A stretch of 64,000 nt of DNA from Klebsiella pneumoniae (GTDB taxonomy: Bacteria; Pseudomonadota; Gammaproteobacteria; Pseudomonadales; Pseudohongiellaceae), in contig CAMBPO010000005.1 in assembly GCA_945869725.1 (NCBI GenBank), positions 18,117-82,116 on the forward strand, given 5' to 3'. The notes under the pieces were generated by a model. That model made no database searches. It had not been told where the DNA came from and was given only the letters and a program-made list of their open reading frames with translations. Position 1 is the first letter of the stretch. Every line of letters starts with the position of its first letter. Of this stretch, positions 18,324-28,865 are shown piece after piece. Made by a program: the position numbers and the translations under genes.

Positions 18324-20432
18324 TCACTCCATGCTGGTGCGTTCTTCGTCAGTCACTTCTTTGATGCTCAATTTGATACGACCACGTGCGTCCAGGTCCA
18401 TGACCTTGACAACAACATCCTGGCCTTCCTGCAGATATTGGCTGATGTCCTCCACACGGTCAGAGGAGATCTGGGAAATGTGAACCAGACCGTCCTTACC
18501 CGGCAGAATGGTGATAAAGGCTCCAAAGTCGACAATGCGAGCGACTTTGCCTTTGTATAACTGGCCGACTTCTGCTTCGGCTGTAATACGCTGGATCAGT
18601 TCAATTGCTTTGTCACGTGAGTCTTTATCTTCGCCGTATATGCGAATGTTGCCATCATCATCAATGTCAATGGACGCGCCGCTTTCTTCAGTAATAGAGC
18701 GTATTGTTGAACCGCCTTTACCAATGACTTCGCGGATTTTGTCAGGATCAACTTTCATGGTCGCCATGGACGGTGCATTTTCATTGACTGTCGGTCGCGC
18801 CACAGCCAGCACTTTTTTCATTTCGCCAAGGATATGCAGACGAGCTTCAAGAGCCTGAACCAGCGCAGTCTCCATGATCTCTTCGTTGATACCCTGAATC
18901 TTGATGTCCATCTGCAGTGCGGTGACGCCTTTGGCGGTTCCCGCTACTTTGAAGTCCATGTCGCCGAGGTGGTCTTCGTCACCCAGAATATCAGTGATGA
19001 CAGAGAAGCGGTCACCTTCCTTGATGAGGCCCATGGCAATACCCGCCACCGGTGCTGACAACGGAACCCCTGCATCCATCAGAGCCAGCGAGCTGCCGCA
19101 TACCGATGCCATCGAGCTGGAGCCATTGGATTCAGTGATCTCGGACACAACACGAATGGCATATGGAAATGCGTCTTCGTTTGGCATCACTGCCTGTACA
19201 CCACGCTTGGCCAGTTTACCGTGACCAATCTCGCGACGCTTGGGGCCGGACATAAAACCGGTTTCGCCCACTGAGAAGGGGGGGAAGTTGTAATGGAACA
19301 TAAAGGCTTCTTTTTTCGAGCCTTCCAGTCCTTCAATCACCTGTGCATCACGAATCGCACCGAGTGTTGTAACAACCAACGCCTGAGTTTCGCCACGTGT
19401 GAACAAGGCTGAACCATGCGCTTTGGGTAATACACCAATTTCGATAGAAATAGGACGCACTGTGCGAGTGTCCCGACCGTCAATCCGGGGTGCGCCGTCA
19501 ATAATACGGTTACGCACCACCTTCTTCTCGATGGATGCAAACACATTTTTCACTTCATCAGCGCTGACACCGTGTTCAGCGTTGGCAAACTGAGCAACAG
19601 CCTGCTCAAGCAGAACGCTTAATGCATCATAACGCTGCATTTTATCTGACACTTGGTAGGCATTGCCGATACTGTCGGAGAAAGCCATTGCCAGACCGGC
19701 ACGCAGCGTCTCATTAACAGGCTCGGGATGCCATTCCCAAACTGCTTTGCCGGCTTCAGCCTTGAGTTCGTTAATTGCTTTGATCACTACCTGCATGGAT
19801 TCATGTGCAAATAACACTGCACCCAGCATCTGATCTTCTGTCAGCTCTTTAGCTTCGGATTCAACCATCAGCACCGCTGAGTCAGTACCTGCAACCACCA
19901 TGTCCAGCGCTGAACTGGCCAGCTCACTGACACGCGGGTTCAGCACATACCCATTTACCGCATCGTAACCAACACGAGCGGCACCAATCGGGCTGGCAAA
20001 CGGGATGCCGGAAATGGCCAGCGCAGCTGACGCACCAATCATGGACGCGATATCCGGATCTTCATCTTTGCTCGCAGAAATAACAGTACAGACTACCTGC
20101 ACTTCATTCTTGAACCCTTTTGGGAACAGCGGGCGCAGAGGGCGATCGATAAGACGGGAAACCAGAGTCTCCTTCTCAGTCGGACGACCTTCTCGTTTGA
20201 AGAAACCACCGGGGATCTTGCCCGCGGCATAGGTTTTCTCTTGGTAGTTAACTGTCAACGGAAAAAAGTCTGCACCCGGGGCTGCAGACTTCTTGCCAAC
20301 AACAGTTGCCAGCACTTGAGTACCACCCATGGTGATCACAATTGCGCCAGTCGCTTGTCGTGCAATTTTGCCGGTTTCCAGTACTACCGTATCGGCACCG
20401 TACTGAAAGGTCTTTCTAACAATATTAAACAT
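18324..20432 (-). CDS. pnp: polyribonucleotide nucleotidyltransferase (PNPase)
   Basis: 702 residues from ATG at 20432 ([12 protein letters not shown]), with AGGATGA upstream; the frame is open 12 codons further but lacks a better site. It has two RNase PH domains, a KH domain ([20 protein letters not shown]) and an S1 domain ([33 protein letters not shown]). It is a phosphorolytic 3'-5' exoribonuclease and degradosome partner. It is directly downstream of rpsO, the standard arrangement, where in E. coli RNase III cleavage of the leader autoregulates pnp. Confidence 0.97.
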   Translation of the reverse strand: MFNIVRKTFQYGADTVVLETGKIARQATGAIVITMGGTQVLATVVGKKSAAPGADFFPLTVNYQEKTYAAGKIPGGFFKREGRPTEKETLVSRLIDRPLRPLFPKGFKNEVQVVCTVISASKDEDPDIASMIGASAALAISGIPFASPIGAARVGYDAVNGYVLNPRVSELASSALDMVVAGTDSAVLMVESEAKELTEDQMLGAVLFAHESMQVVIKAINELKAEAGKAVWEWHPEPVNETLRAGLAMAFSDSIGNAYQVSDKMQRYDALSVLLEQAVAQFANAEHGVSADEVKNVFASIEKKVVRNRIIDGAPRIDGRDTRTVRPISIEIGVLPKAHGSALFTRGETQALVVTTLGAIRDAQVIEGLEGSKKEAFMFHYNFPPFSVGETGFMSGPKRREIGHGKLAKRGVQAVMPNEDAFPYAIRVVSEITESNGSSSMASVCGSSLALMDAGVPLSAPVAGIAMGLIKEGDRFSVITDILGDEDHLGDMDFKVAGTAKGVTALQMDIKIQGINEEIMETALVQALEARLHILGEMKKVLAVARPTVNENAPSMATMKVDPDKIREVIGKGGSTIRSITEESGASIDIDDDGNIRIYGEDKDSRDKAIELIQRITAEAEVGQLYKGKVARIVDFGAFITILPGKDGLVHISQISSDRVEDISQYLQEGQDVVVKVMDLDARGRIKLSIKEVTDEERTSME

Positions 20433-20535
20433 ACATTCATCCTGTTTTTTATGAGACCCGGGCAGCATTGCAGCAACATCCCTTTTACCAAGAGTCTCTT
20501 CTCACTTTCTCATCGCCTTGAAATCGGTGTGCGTC

Positions 20536-20805
20536 TTAGCGACGCAGGCCCAGACGCTTGATCAGTTCAGCATAACGATCAGCATCTTTGCGCTTCAGAT
20601 AATCGAGCAGCTTGCGACGGCTGTTAACCATGCGGATCAAACCACGACGTGAGTGGTGATCGTGGGTGTGTTCACGAAAGTGACCCTGCAGCAGATTAAT
20701 GTTTTCGGTCAGCAGTGCAACCTGCACTTCTGGTGAGCCAGTATCGTTCTGGCCGCGGCCGTACGCTTCTACGATTGCTTGTTTCTGTTCGGTTGTTAAC
20801 GCCAT
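20536..20805 (-). CDS. rpsO: 30S ribosomal protein S15
   Basis: 89 residues, the exact length of the E. coli protein. Conserved stretches include [21 protein letters not shown] and [23 protein letters not shown]. It binds 16S rRNA helix 22 in the platform. AGGAG lies upstream of the ATG. Order is truB-rpsO-pnp; the AT-rich leader (20806-20881) contains the short palindrome ATATGCATAT. Confidence 0.98.
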   Translation of the reverse strand: MALTTEQKQAIVEAYGRGQNDTGSPEVQVALLTENINLLQGHFREHTHDHHSRRGLIRMVNSRRKLLDYLKRKDADRYAELIKRLGLRR

Positions 20806-20881
20806 TTCTTAAAACTCCTGATTAATATGCATATAAAGTTGATAACGTCCTGTCACCCAGCGTAACCGTGCATATTGACAG

Positions 20882-21820
20882 TTACCTGGCTTGCTCCCTC
20901 ATCAACCGGCGCGGCGCCACACGACCATCGTCGAGCATGCTGCCAATGCCGATAAATTCTTCATTATCGTAAAGTCTGACCAACTCACCTGCAGGTACCG
21001 GTTGCACCAGTACGGCCTGCCCTCGCCTGACACATAGCGCCTGATCTGAGCTCAGGCTGACGCAGGGCAAGTGGTCTATCGCCTGATCTGCCGGCCGTAA
21101 CAAAATATCCAGTGCGTCCAGTCCACCTTCGGCAAAACTGGCTTGTAATGCAGCGGGTGTAATGCAGTCTTCGATCCGGAAAACACCGGCCTGTAAGCGC
21201 CGCAACTCACGCACATGGCCACCGCAGCCTAATGCCTCCCCCAGATCGTCGGCTATAGTACGCACATAGGTACCTTTGCTGCAACGAATTTCCAGAGACA
21301 GCTCTGTGCCTTCTGGCGTGTTTTCAAAATCATGCAGTATCAGATCGCTGACGGTTACCTGCCTGAGTTTGCGTTCCACTTCCAGCCCTGCGCGAGCCAG
21401 TTTGTACAGCGGCTGACCCTTGTACTTCAGTGCAGAGTACATGGGCGGGCACTGAAGTATCACACCACGAAATTGTGACAGGGCGTCAAGCACGATGTTT
21501 CGTGTGATAGCGCCAGCGGACCGGACACTGATCACAGTCCCCTCGGCATCCGCGGTATCAGTTCGTTCACCCAGACGAATCCGGGTTAAATAACCTTTAT
21601 CCGCTTCCAGCAAAAACTGCGACACCTTAGTCGCTTCGCCAAAACACAGAGGCAACACTCCAGTAGCAAGCGGATCCAATGCCCCGGTGTGACCAGCCTT
21701 TGCCACCTGAAACAGATGCTTGGCTTGTTGCAGGCATGCGTTTGAACTCATACCCTGCGGTTTATCCAATAACAGAATACCGTTGATCGGACGGCCCTTC
21801 TGTTTTCTGCCGGAACTCAA
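20882..21820 (-). CDS. truB: tRNA pseudouridine-55 synthase
   Basis: 312 residues, probable TTG start at 21820 with GGGGA about 8 bases upstream inside the rbfA 3' end. The catalytic aspartate is in HTGALDPLATGVLPLCFGEATK, and GILLLDKPQGMSSN is the N-terminal motif. A C-terminal PUA-like domain follows (ALCVRRGQAVLV). It makes pseudouridine 55 in the tRNA T loop. It lies 1 base after the rbfA stop, so the two are translationally coupled. Confidence 0.96.
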   Translation of the reverse strand: MSSGRKQKGRPINGILLLDKPQGMSSNACLQQAKHLFQVAKAGHTGALDPLATGVLPLCFGEATKVSQFLLEADKGYLTRIRLGERTDTADAEGTVISVRSAGAITRNIVLDALSQFRGVILQCPPMYSALKYKGQPLYKLARAGLEVERKLRQVTVSDLILHDFENTPEGTELSLEIRCSKGTYVRTIADDLGEALGCGGHVRELRRLQAGVFRIEDCITPAALQASFAEGGLDALDILLRPADQAIDHLPCVSLSSDQALCVRRGQAVLVQPVPAGELVRLYDNEEFIGIGSMLDDGRVAPRRLMREQAR

Positions 21821-21821
21821 A

Positions 21822-22301
21822 CTATGCGTCCCCGTTCCGGCTCAGCTCCGGTTTCTTATCGGAGTCGGTCTCATCATGGTGTTCGTGAGTACTGTCTTCA
21901 GCAATCGCTTTGTCTATCAGCGATGACAGGTACCGACCTCGCGCAACACTGTCGTCATAATGAAACTGCAGTGCGGGAATCACCCGCAGGCTCATTTCCT
22001 TGCCAAGCAGACTGCGAAGATACCCTGCTGCCTTATTTAACGCTGCCAGACTGTCCTTGATTTCTTTCCGATCAAGCTCACCCATGTCTTTTAAAGCCTG
22101 CCCGGCACCAAAATCATCGCCATGCCGCCCCATGATGGTGATGTGTACGTTGGCATGCGCAAAGTCGCGGCTCACGTCCACGCCAGTCACTGACACCATT
22201 CCCACTCGCGGATCGCGGATCTCGCGCCGGATCAGATCAGCAAGCAGTCGCTGTATCTGATCCGCCACACGCTGAACACGAGGTGACACTTTGTTACTCA
22301 T
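21822..22301 (-). CDS. rbfA: 30S ribosome-binding factor A
   Basis: 159 residues, one KH-type domain (RVADQIQRLLADLIRREIRDPR, PALQFHYDDSVARG), with a longer charged C-terminal tail than E. coli RbfA (133 residues). It is a cold-shock factor for 16S 5' end maturation. It lies between infB (24 bases upstream) and truB, the conserved order. Confidence 0.95.
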   Translation of the reverse strand: MSNKVSPRVQRVADQIQRLLADLIRREIRDPRVGMVSVTGVDVSRDFAHANVHITIMGRHGDDFGAGQALKDMGELDRKEIKDSLAALNKAAGYLRSLLGKEMSLRVIPALQFHYDDSVARGRYLSSLIDKAIAEDSTHEHHDETDSDKKPELSRNGDA

Positions 22302-22325
22302 AGTTTACGACTCATTGTTTACAGC

Positions 22326-24917
22326 TCATTGCAGCGTACGAGCCACCTGAATGGTCTGATAAACCTCGATTTTGTCGCCAACCTTCACATCATTATAGTT
22401 TTTCACGCCGATACCACACTCCATGCCATTGCGCACTTCGCTGGCATCGTCTTTAAAGCGGCGCAAAGATTCCAGTTCTCCCTGGAAGATCACCACGTGA
22501 TCGCGAAGGACACGGATGGGTCTGCTGCGGTATACAGTGCCTTCAACAACCATGCAGCCTGCCACCTGGCCAAATTTCGGCGAGTTGAACACATCGCGCA
22601 CCTCAGCGATACCGAGTATTTCCTCACGTATCTCAGGGGACAACATGCCACCAAGAATGGCTTTGACATCGTCAATCACATCATAGATCACGTTGTAATA
22701 ACGCAGGTTGACACCTTCGTTTTCAACCACTTCACGGGCGGTCTTGTCTGCTCGCACGTTAAAGCCAATCATCATGGCTTTGGATGTTGCGGCCAGATGC
22801 GCATCAGTTTCGGATATACCACCCACCCCTGCTGCAACCACATTCACTTCCACCTCATCGGTACCCAGTTTATGCAGCGAGCCGACAATAGCTTCCATGG
22901 AACCACGCACATCAGCTTTGATGATGACGTTGAGAATACCTTTGCCCGCTTTGCCGATACCGGCAAACATAGCTTCAATTTTGTTGCCCTGCTGCATGGC
23001 AGCGGCTTTATCTTTAATACGCTCACGACGGAAATCAGCCACTTCGCGCGCCTGTTTCTCATCAGCAACCACAACAAATTCATCTCCTGCCTCCGGGACG
23101 CCGGTGAAACCCAGCACTTCCACCGGAATAGATGGACCAGCAGATTTGACTGATCGGCCAGCCTCGTCGATGAGCGCCCTTACCCGGCCATACTCATAGC
23201 CCGCCAGCACGTAATCGCCAACATTCAGAGTACCGTTCTGAACCAGGACTGATGCCACTGGACCACGCCCTTTGTCCAGACGCGACTCGATTACAACGCC
23301 TTTGCCAGGCGCATCGCTGAACGCTTTTAATTCCAACATTTCGGACTGCAGCAAAATCGCTTCAAGCAACTCATCAATGCCGGTGCCGGCGTGAGCAGAT
23401 ACCTGCACAAACTGGGTATCTCCCCCCCACGCTTCAGAAATCACATTGCGCTGAGCAAGTTCATTCATGACCCGATCAAGATCGATGTTGGGCTTGTCGC
23501 ATTTGGTGATCGCGACGACCATTGGAACGCCTGCTGCGCGCGCATGATTGATGGCTTCTTCAGTCTGTGGTTTAACACCGTCATCCGCCGCAACCACCAG
23601 AATAATAACATCCGTCGCCTTTGCGCCGCGTGAACGCATAGCGCTGAACGCCGCGTGACCCGGGGTGTCCAGGAAACACACCATTCCGTGATCAGTTTCA
23701 ACGTGATACGCGCCAATGTGCTGAGTAATGCCGCCGGCTTCGCCCGCAGCCACAGAGGCTTTACGGATGTAGTCCAGCAGGGAGGTTTTACCATGGTCTA
23801 CGTGACCCATGACGGTAACTACCGGCGCACGACTGACTGCTTCTTTACCACCAGCGTAGGCGATTGACTCGTATAGGGTATCTTCAATCGCATCGGCTGA
23901 TACGAATTTGGCTTTGTTGCCAAACTCTTCTATCAGCAAGGTAGCTATGTCTTGATCAAGCGCCTGATTGATGGTGGCCATCACACCCATTTTGAACAAA
24001 GCTTTTATCAACTCTGCAGACTTGACCGACATTTTGGCGGCGAGATCACCAACGGCATTAGCCTCACCAATAACAATTTCACGCACTATAAACTCAGTTG
24101 GTTTTTCGAAGCCATGCTGTTTCAGGCGCGCCTTTTTGCGAGGACCGCCGCGTCGACCGCGCCCACCCTCATCGAACTCACCGTCTTCAAGCACAAATTC
24201 GTCTATACGCGGTTTTACGGCCTTCTTGGGAACAGCCGCCTTTTTCCTGAAATTGGATTTTTTATCCTCGTCCTTTTCGTCGCCTTCTTCTTTGCGAACA
24301 GGCTTGGCAGTGACTTTTGGTCTAACCGTCTGAGAAAGTGAGGGCTTTTCTCTGGCCAGCGCTGCGGTTTGGGCTAACAGTGCTTGAGCAGATTCAGACG
24401 TCCCCGGAGCTTCAGTTTTGACTGGCTCTGGTGATAACGGCGGGGAGACAAAAGGAGCTGAATCAAAAGGGCCGCCGGCGTCAATTACGCCTGAATCTTC
24501 AGTGGGTTGCGGACCTGCCTCTCCATTAGTAATCTCTGTAGCCTGCTCGAGCAATTCCTCCTCAATACCGGAAGCTTCGCCACCGGCTGCCTGCTCCGGT
24601 GTTAACTCACTGCGTTTGACGTACGTGCGTTTCTTGCGCACTTCAACACTGACCGTCTTGCCGCGACCCTGACCGGAGGAGGTCTTTAAGGTTTCAACCG
24701 TCTTGCGTTTCAGGGTGATTTTTTTAGGGGCAGCATCGACAGCCTCCGTCGCACCATGGCTGCGACGCAAAAACTGCAACAAGGTATTCTTGTCGTCATT
24801 TGAAATCGGATCTTCTGCACGCGTATGCGGCAAACCCGCCTCTTTTATCTGAGCCAGTAGCCGTTCCGCGGTAACGCCAATTGCTTTGGCGAACTCACCG
24901 ACTGTTACATCTGCCAT
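22326..24917 (-). CDS. infB: translation initiation factor IF-2
   Basis: 863 residues. The N-terminal IF2_N module ([23 protein letters not shown]) is followed by a low-complexity charged linker with [11 protein letters not shown], then the G domain with [20 protein letters not shown] and NKCD-equivalent ITKCDKPN, and domains II-IV. It brings formyl-Met-tRNA to the 30S subunit. The initiator tRNA gene lies a few kb upstream in the same series. It is 72 bases downstream of nusA. Confidence 0.97.
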   Translation of the reverse strand: MADVTVGEFAKAIGVTAERLLAQIKEAGLPHTRAEDPISNDDKNTLLQFLRRSHGATEAVDAAPKKITLKRKTVETLKTSSGQGRGKTVSVEVRKKRTYVKRSELTPEQAAGGEASGIEEELLEQATEITNGEAGPQPTEDSGVIDAGGPFDSAPFVSPPLSPEPVKTEAPGTSESAQALLAQTAALAREKPSLSQTVRPKVTAKPVRKEEGDEKDEDKKSNFRKKAAVPKKAVKPRIDEFVLEDGEFDEGGRGRRGGPRKKARLKQHGFEKPTEFIVREIVIGEANAVGDLAAKMSVKSAELIKALFKMGVMATINQALDQDIATLLIEEFGNKAKFVSADAIEDTLYESIAYAGGKEAVSRAPVVTVMGHVDHGKTSLLDYIRKASVAAGEAGGITQHIGAYHVETDHGMVCFLDTPGHAAFSAMRSRGAKATDVIILVVAADDGVKPQTEEAINHARAAGVPMVVAITKCDKPNIDLDRVMNELAQRNVISEAWGGDTQFVQVSAHAGTGIDELLEAILLQSEMLELKAFSDAPGKGVVIESRLDKGRGPVASVLVQNGTLNVGDYVLAGYEYGRVRALIDEAGRSVKSAGPSIPVEVLGFTGVPEAGDEFVVVADEKQAREVADFRRERIKDKAAAMQQGNKIEAMFAGIGKAGKGILNVIIKADVRGSMEAIVGSLHKLGTDEVEVNVVAAGVGGISETDAHLAATSKAMMIGFNVRADKTAREVVENEGVNLRYYNVIYDVIDDVKAILGGMLSPEIREEILGIAEVRDVFNSPKFGQVAGCMVVEGTVYRSRPIRVLRDHVVIFQGELESLRRFKDDASEVRNGMECGIGVKNYNDVKVGDKIEVYQTIQVARTLQ

Positions 24918-24989
24918 TTAACTACTCCTGTCTTCTCTTGCTGCCTGATCCGGTTAGCTGTCACCCGGCCCATCTGTTTAATCCGGGTA

Positions 24990-26477
24990 TTACGCAAACC
25001 AGGGCGCTCGAGCCGTCATAATCAATTTGCCGGCGCGCTCTTCGCTCATGCCGTCAATATCCATCAAATCATCAATTGACTGTTCTGCCAGGTCTTCCAT
25101 GTTGAGGATTCCTTTACCTGCCAGAGACATCGCTAGCGTGTCATCCATACCTTCCATATTCAGAAGGTCAGCTTCCAGCTGTGCACCTGACAAACCTTCT
25201 TCTGAGGCAATTGCTTGAGTGAGCAAGGCGTCTCGTGCACGATCGCGCAGTTCTTTGGCGATATCTTCATCAAAGCCATCAATACTGAGCAACTCATCTA
25301 TCGGAACATATGCGACTTCTTCTAGCGAGGTAAATCCTTCACTGACGAGCAACTCGGCAACATCCTCATCAATATCCAGCTTGTCCATAAATACTGAAAT
25401 GAATCCGCTGGACTCCTGCTGCTGTTTGCTGAGGGCATCCTCTACGCTCATTACATTTATCGCCCAACCTGTCAGCTCAGCCGACAGACGCACGTTCTGA
25501 CCACTGCGACCAATCGCCTGTGCCAGATTATCCTCTTCGACGGCAACATCCATGGTGTGGCTGTCTTCGTCCACCACAATAGAGGCTACTTCAGCCGGAG
25601 CCATGGCGTTTATCACCAATTGTGCTGGGTTATCATTCCAAAGAATAATGTCAATGCGCTCATTAGCCAGCTCATTTGAAACTACTTGTACGCGTGAGCC
25701 GCGCATACCAACACATGCACCTACCGGATCAATACGTCCGTCATTGGTACTGACTACAATTTTTGCTCTTGAGCCCGGATCACGCGCCGCTGCACGAATC
25801 TCGATGATACCGTCTGCGATCTCCGGCACTTCAATCTTGAACAATTCAATCAGCATGCCCGAGGCTGTTCGGCTCAGGAACAACTGAGGACCGCGTGCTT
25901 CCTGACGCACATCCAGCAGCAAGGCGCGGATACGATCGCCGGTACGGAACATTTCCCGGGGGATCATCTGGTCTCTGGGCAGCATCGCTTCAGCATTGCC
26001 GCCAAGATCCACAAGAATGCTCTCGCGGGTAACTTTTTTAACTGTGCCGGAGACCAATTTGCCCATTTTGACGCGATATTCGGCAACCACCAGGTCTCGC
26101 TCAGCCTCACGCACTTTTTGCACAATGACCTGCTTTGCTGTTTGCGCAGCAATACGGCCAAACTCAGTGTTTTCGATTTTTTCTTCCCACACTTCACCAA
26201 TGGTGATATCCGGGTTTTTCGCCTGAGCCTGATCCAGTGTCAGTTGGTGAGCAGGATCATCAAAATTTTCATCAGCAACGACCTCCCAGCGACGGAAGGT
26301 TTCGTACTGCCCTGACTTGCGATTCACAACAACGCGGCAATTGACCTCTTCGTCGTCGAACAATTTTTTGGTTGCTGTCGCCAGAGCCGACTCAATGGCT
26401 TCAAATATTACTTCGCGCGCTACCCCCTTTTCATTGGAGACCGCGTCTGCAACCATCAGAATTTCTTTACTCATCAT
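24990..26477 (-). CDS. nusA: transcription termination/antitermination factor NusA
   Basis: 495 residues, two adjacent ATG codons. It has an N-terminal RNAP-binding domain, an S1 domain ([20 protein letters not shown]), two KH domains ([40 protein letters not shown]) and two acidic C-terminal repeats ([44 protein letters not shown]). The full-length gammaproteobacterial form is present. It follows rimP. Confidence 0.97.
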   Translation of the reverse strand: MMSKEILMVADAVSNEKGVAREVIFEAIESALATATKKLFDDEEVNCRVVVNRKSGQYETFRRWEVVADENFDDPAHQLTLDQAQAKNPDITIGEVWEEKIENTEFGRIAAQTAKQVIVQKVREAERDLVVAEYRVKMGKLVSGTVKKVTRESILVDLGGNAEAMLPRDQMIPREMFRTGDRIRALLLDVRQEARGPQLFLSRTASGMLIELFKIEVPEIADGIIEIRAAARDPGSRAKIVVSTNDGRIDPVGACVGMRGSRVQVVSNELANERIDIILWNDNPAQLVINAMAPAEVASIVVDEDSHTMDVAVEEDNLAQAIGRSGQNVRLSAELTGWAINVMSVEDALSKQQQESSGFISVFMDKLDIDEDVAELLVSEGFTSLEEVAYVPIDELLSIDGFDEDIAKELRDRARDALLTQAIASEEGLSGAQLEADLLNMEGMDDTLAMSLAGKGILNMEDLAEQSIDDLMDIDGMSEERAGKLIMTARAPWFA

Positions 26478-26536
26478 AATAATGTCACCTTACACACGGG
26501 TTCATTGTTCCATCAGAACACTGCCGTATAACTTTC

Positions 26537-26995
26537 TCAGGCCGCGATGTTCGCCTTGTCTACCTGCTGGTAGGGAATGTCATACACAATGCCGTCCACG
26601 GTGATAGAAAGCACACCACTTTCAGCTTTTTCCAACTTACCTTTAAATTTGCGACGCCCATCAAGGGGTGTGCGCAATCTGAGGTTAACTACCTCACCCA
26701 AAAAACGACCAAACTGTTCGAAATCAAACAAAGGTCTGTCAAAACCTGGAGAGGACACCTCAAGCGTATATTCACCCGCAATAGGATCTTCAACATCCAA
26801 GATCGCACTTGCCTGCCGACTGACTTTCTCACAGTCCTCAATCGATATGCCATCCGGGCCATCAATATAGATGCGAAGCAATGAAGAATGGCCTCGCACG
26901 AGGTGCTCTATGCCCCAGAGCTCCAGGCCCAGCGCAGCGACAGCAGGGCGGAAAAGCTCTGAGATGTTATCTATTGTTGCAACCACGTTAACCAC
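26537..26995 (-). CDS. rimP: ribosome maturation factor RimP
   Basis: 152 residues. Conserved segments are LELWGIEHLVRGHSSLLRIYIDGPDGISIEDCEKVSRQ and YTLEVSSPGFDRPLF. It assists 30S assembly and is first of the rimP-nusA-infB-rbfA-truB-rpsO-pnp series. It is preceded by a hairpin with U-tract at 27026-27051, so expression probably depends on readthrough or on a promoter in the short gap. Confidence 0.95.
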   Translation of the reverse strand: MVNVVATIDNISELFRPAVAALGLELWGIEHLVRGHSSLLRIYIDGPDGISIEDCEKVSRQASAILDVEDPIAGEYTLEVSSPGFDRPLFDFEQFGRFLGEVVNLRLRTPLDGRRKFKGKLEKAESGVLSITVDGIVYDIPYQQVDKANIAA

Positions 26996-27025
26996 TTTCC
27001 TGAACTATGCGGATTTTTAAAACAC

Positions 27026-27051
27026 AAATAAAAAGTGGGCCCTAGGCCCAC
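27026..27051 (-). terminator. intrinsic terminator or attenuator just upstream of rimP
   Basis: GTGGGCC and GGCCCAC form a 7-bp GC-rich stem with a 3-base loop. On the minus strand it is followed by TTTTTATTTG. It ends only about 30 bases before the rimP ATG at 26995, inside the presumed rimP leader. Confidence 0.75.
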
Positions 27052-27190
27052 CGCTTAAACAAACTGCTTGTCTCGTCGCAAACTCCCTAAGGAAAACTTG
27101 CGGCGGCGGCGCCTTGTCCTTGAATAAATCAAATCCGACGAACTTTCCCGACCCTGCCGAGAGATCTTGCGTGCAAGCATCAGCCGTAAT
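27052..27190 (-). promoter_or_regulatory. putative rimP-nusA leader segment between two terminators
   Basis: About 140 bases with no credible coding sequence, bounded by the terminator after tRNA-fMet (27191-27214) and the one before rimP. On the minus strand it contains a GC-rich CGCCGCCGCCGC run and CTTAGGGAG. An operon leader that can fold against the downstream terminator is a reasonable reading. rimP leader RNAs are known in enterobacteria, but no match to that family is claimed. Confidence 0.35.
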
Positions 27191-27214
27191 AAAAAGCCCC
27201 ATCTAGGGGCTTTT
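27191..27214 (-). terminator. intrinsic terminator after tRNA-fMet
   Basis: AAAAGCCCC and GGGGCTTTT form a perfect 9-bp stem around ATCTA, followed on the minus strand by TTTTTATTA. It lies 35 bases after the tRNA 3' end. Confidence 0.8.
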
Positions 27215-27248
27215 GAGCGGTACCCGGATAAACTCCCGACCGCAGGTT

Positions 27249-27325
<77 letters not shown>

Positions 27326-27343
27326 ATAAAGCTTGAAATCTGT

Positions 27344-27349
27344 ATAATA
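27344..27349 (-). promoter_or_regulatory. possible -10 element for tRNA-fMet
   Basis: TATTAT on the minus strand, about 18 bases before the tRNA 5' end. No good -35 is seen at 16-18 bases; a CGCCA/TGGCG inverted repeat occupies that spacer. Confidence 0.35.
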
Positions 27350-27482
27350 CGCCACTTCTGGCGCCATCAGCTTCTGGCAAAGCTTCTGTTTAAGGGCGGA
27401 TATCTTAGCCCTGCCCCTGCAGTGCGTCAAGATATTAATTAACTTGATTTCCCCGGCATGAGTACTATCACTGCGCTCTAAT

Positions 27483-27568
27483 TGGTGCCGAAGGCGAGAC
27501 TTGAACTCGCACGACCAATGGCCACTACCCCCTCAAGATAGCGTGTCTACCAATTCCACCACTTCGGC
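27483..27568 (-). tRNA. tRNA-Leu (anticodon GAG)
   Basis: 86 bases with encoded CCA, acceptor GCCGAAG/CTTCGGC, class II long variable arm, and anticodon loop CTTGAGG giving GAG for CUC/CUU codons. It is directly downstream of secG on the same strand, as with leuU in E. coli. Confidence 0.97.
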
Positions 27569-27576
27569 AAATACCA

Positions 27577-27975
27577 TTACGGGACTATAGGAGCCCCACT
27601 TACTGGCGACTCGACAACAGGAACTGCAGGCACATCAGAAGTTGTCGGGGTGACGTCAAGCTGCGGAATGTCCGACTGCTCGATCTCTCTCAGAACTTCC
27701 GGACTCACCAACGGATCGCCGCTGTCCAGACCACCACCCAGGCTGTACTGCTTGGCATAAATAGCCAGCGTCAGACTGGTAACGAAAAATATTACCGCCG
27801 CAATTGTAGTGGAGCGGGTCAGAAAATTGCCACTGCCAGAACTGCCAAAGACCGTCTGGGATGCGCCACTGCCAAAGGCCGCGCCGGCATCTGCGCCCTT
27901 GCCTTGCTGAAGCAACACCAACGCAATAATTGAGATGGCGGCAATCACGTGCACAACAACGATCAGCGTTTCCAT
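27577..27975 (-). CDS. secG: preprotein translocase subunit SecG
   Basis: 132 residues. The first membrane helix (ETLIVVVHVIAAISIIALVLL) is followed by QQGKGADAGAAFGSGASQTVFGSSGSGNFLTR, the SecG hallmark, and a second helix. The C-terminal tail is proline/valine-rich and variable. It is a small inner-membrane subunit of SecYEG. It lies between tpiA (3 bases) and tRNA-Leu, the conserved order. Confidence 0.96.
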   Translation of the reverse strand: METLIVVVHVIAAISIIALVLLQQGKGADAGAAFGSGASQTVFGSSGSGNFLTRSTTIAAVIFFVTSLTLAIYAKQYSLGGGLDSGDPLVSPEVLREIEQSDIPQLDVTPTTSDVPAVPVVESPVSGAPIVP

Positions 27976-27978
27976 ATT

Positions 27979-28734
27979 TTAACTCACACTTTGACATATA
28001 CGGACAAATTGATCGGCATTCAACGATGCACCACCTATAAGACCGCCATCGATATCGGGTTGCGCAAATAATTCCGGCGCATTCTCCGGGCTCACGCTAC
28101 CACCATAAATAACCTGCAATGATTGCGCAGTTTCCTCGTCCTGCAGCGCTATCAACCTGCGTATCGCTGCGTGCATATCTTGAGCCTGCTGCACACTGGC
28201 GGAACGGCCGGTTCCGATAGCCCATACTGGCTCGTATGCAACAACCGCTCTGTTGAATCCGGAAACCCCGCATCTATCTGCAATCGCTGCCAGCTGACGG
28301 CTTACAACCTGTTCAGCCATACCCTGATCGCGTTCGTCCAGAGTCTCACCTACACACAACACGGGAATCAAACCCACCCTCTGAGCGGCTTCAAACTTTG
28401 CGGCTACAACCTGATCGCTTTCCGCCATCAATGTACGACGCTCGGAGTGGCCAACAATGACATACCGAACACGAAAGTCTGCCAGCATACTGCCTGATAC
28501 TTCGCCCGTGTAGGCTCCACATTCATGCGTAGAGATATCCTGGGCGCCTAGCACTACCTCTACACCGCTTATCAGAGCATCAACCATCTGCAGGTAGGGA
28601 AAAGGCGGACAAACAACGATGTCGACACCATTCACGCCACCTGACAATGCAGGCATTAACCCGGAGACCAATTCTTTTACAAAGACGCGGTTCCCATGCA
28701 TTTTCCAGTTTGCGGCAACCAGCGCTCGACGCAT
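27979..28734 (-). CDS. tpiA: triosephosphate isomerase
   Basis: 251 residues from ATG at 28734, with AGGGTG about 7 bases before; an in-frame GTG two codons up is too close to that site. NWKMHGN, the GHSERR motif, the catalytic glutamate in YEPVWAIGTG and the phosphate loop YGGSVSPEN are all present. It interconverts DHAP and glyceraldehyde-3-phosphate. Confidence 0.97.
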   Translation of the reverse strand: MRRALVAANWKMHGNRVFVKELVSGLMPALSGGVNGVDIVVCPPFPYLQMVDALISGVEVVLGAQDISTHECGAYTGEVSGSMLADFRVRYVIVGHSERRTLMAESDQVVAAKFEAAQRVGLIPVLCVGETLDERDQGMAEQVVSRQLAAIADRCGVSGFNRAVVAYEPVWAIGTGRSASVQQAQDMHAAIRRLIALQDEETAQSLQVIYGGSVSPENAPELFAQPDIDGGLIGGASLNADQFVRICQSVS

Positions 28735-28865
28735 AATCACACCCTATTGTCCTGATGCGCAGACCGAGCTTCCACGGGGGCGCAACTATAACCACTTTGA
28801 TCCGGCCTTGCAAGACAGAGCAAGCTTCGGGATCGCCGCAAAACAGCACTTTTTTGCGAACACTT

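Noticed and set aside
22329..23153. Plus-strand ORF of 274 codons opposite infB
   Set aside because: Antisense shadow of the IF-2 gene, rich in His/Phe/Ser with no family features.
27017..27202. 61-codon minus-strand ORF between the two terminators upstream of rimP
   Set aside because: It spans both terminators and shows no protein features; a leader RNA is a better reading.
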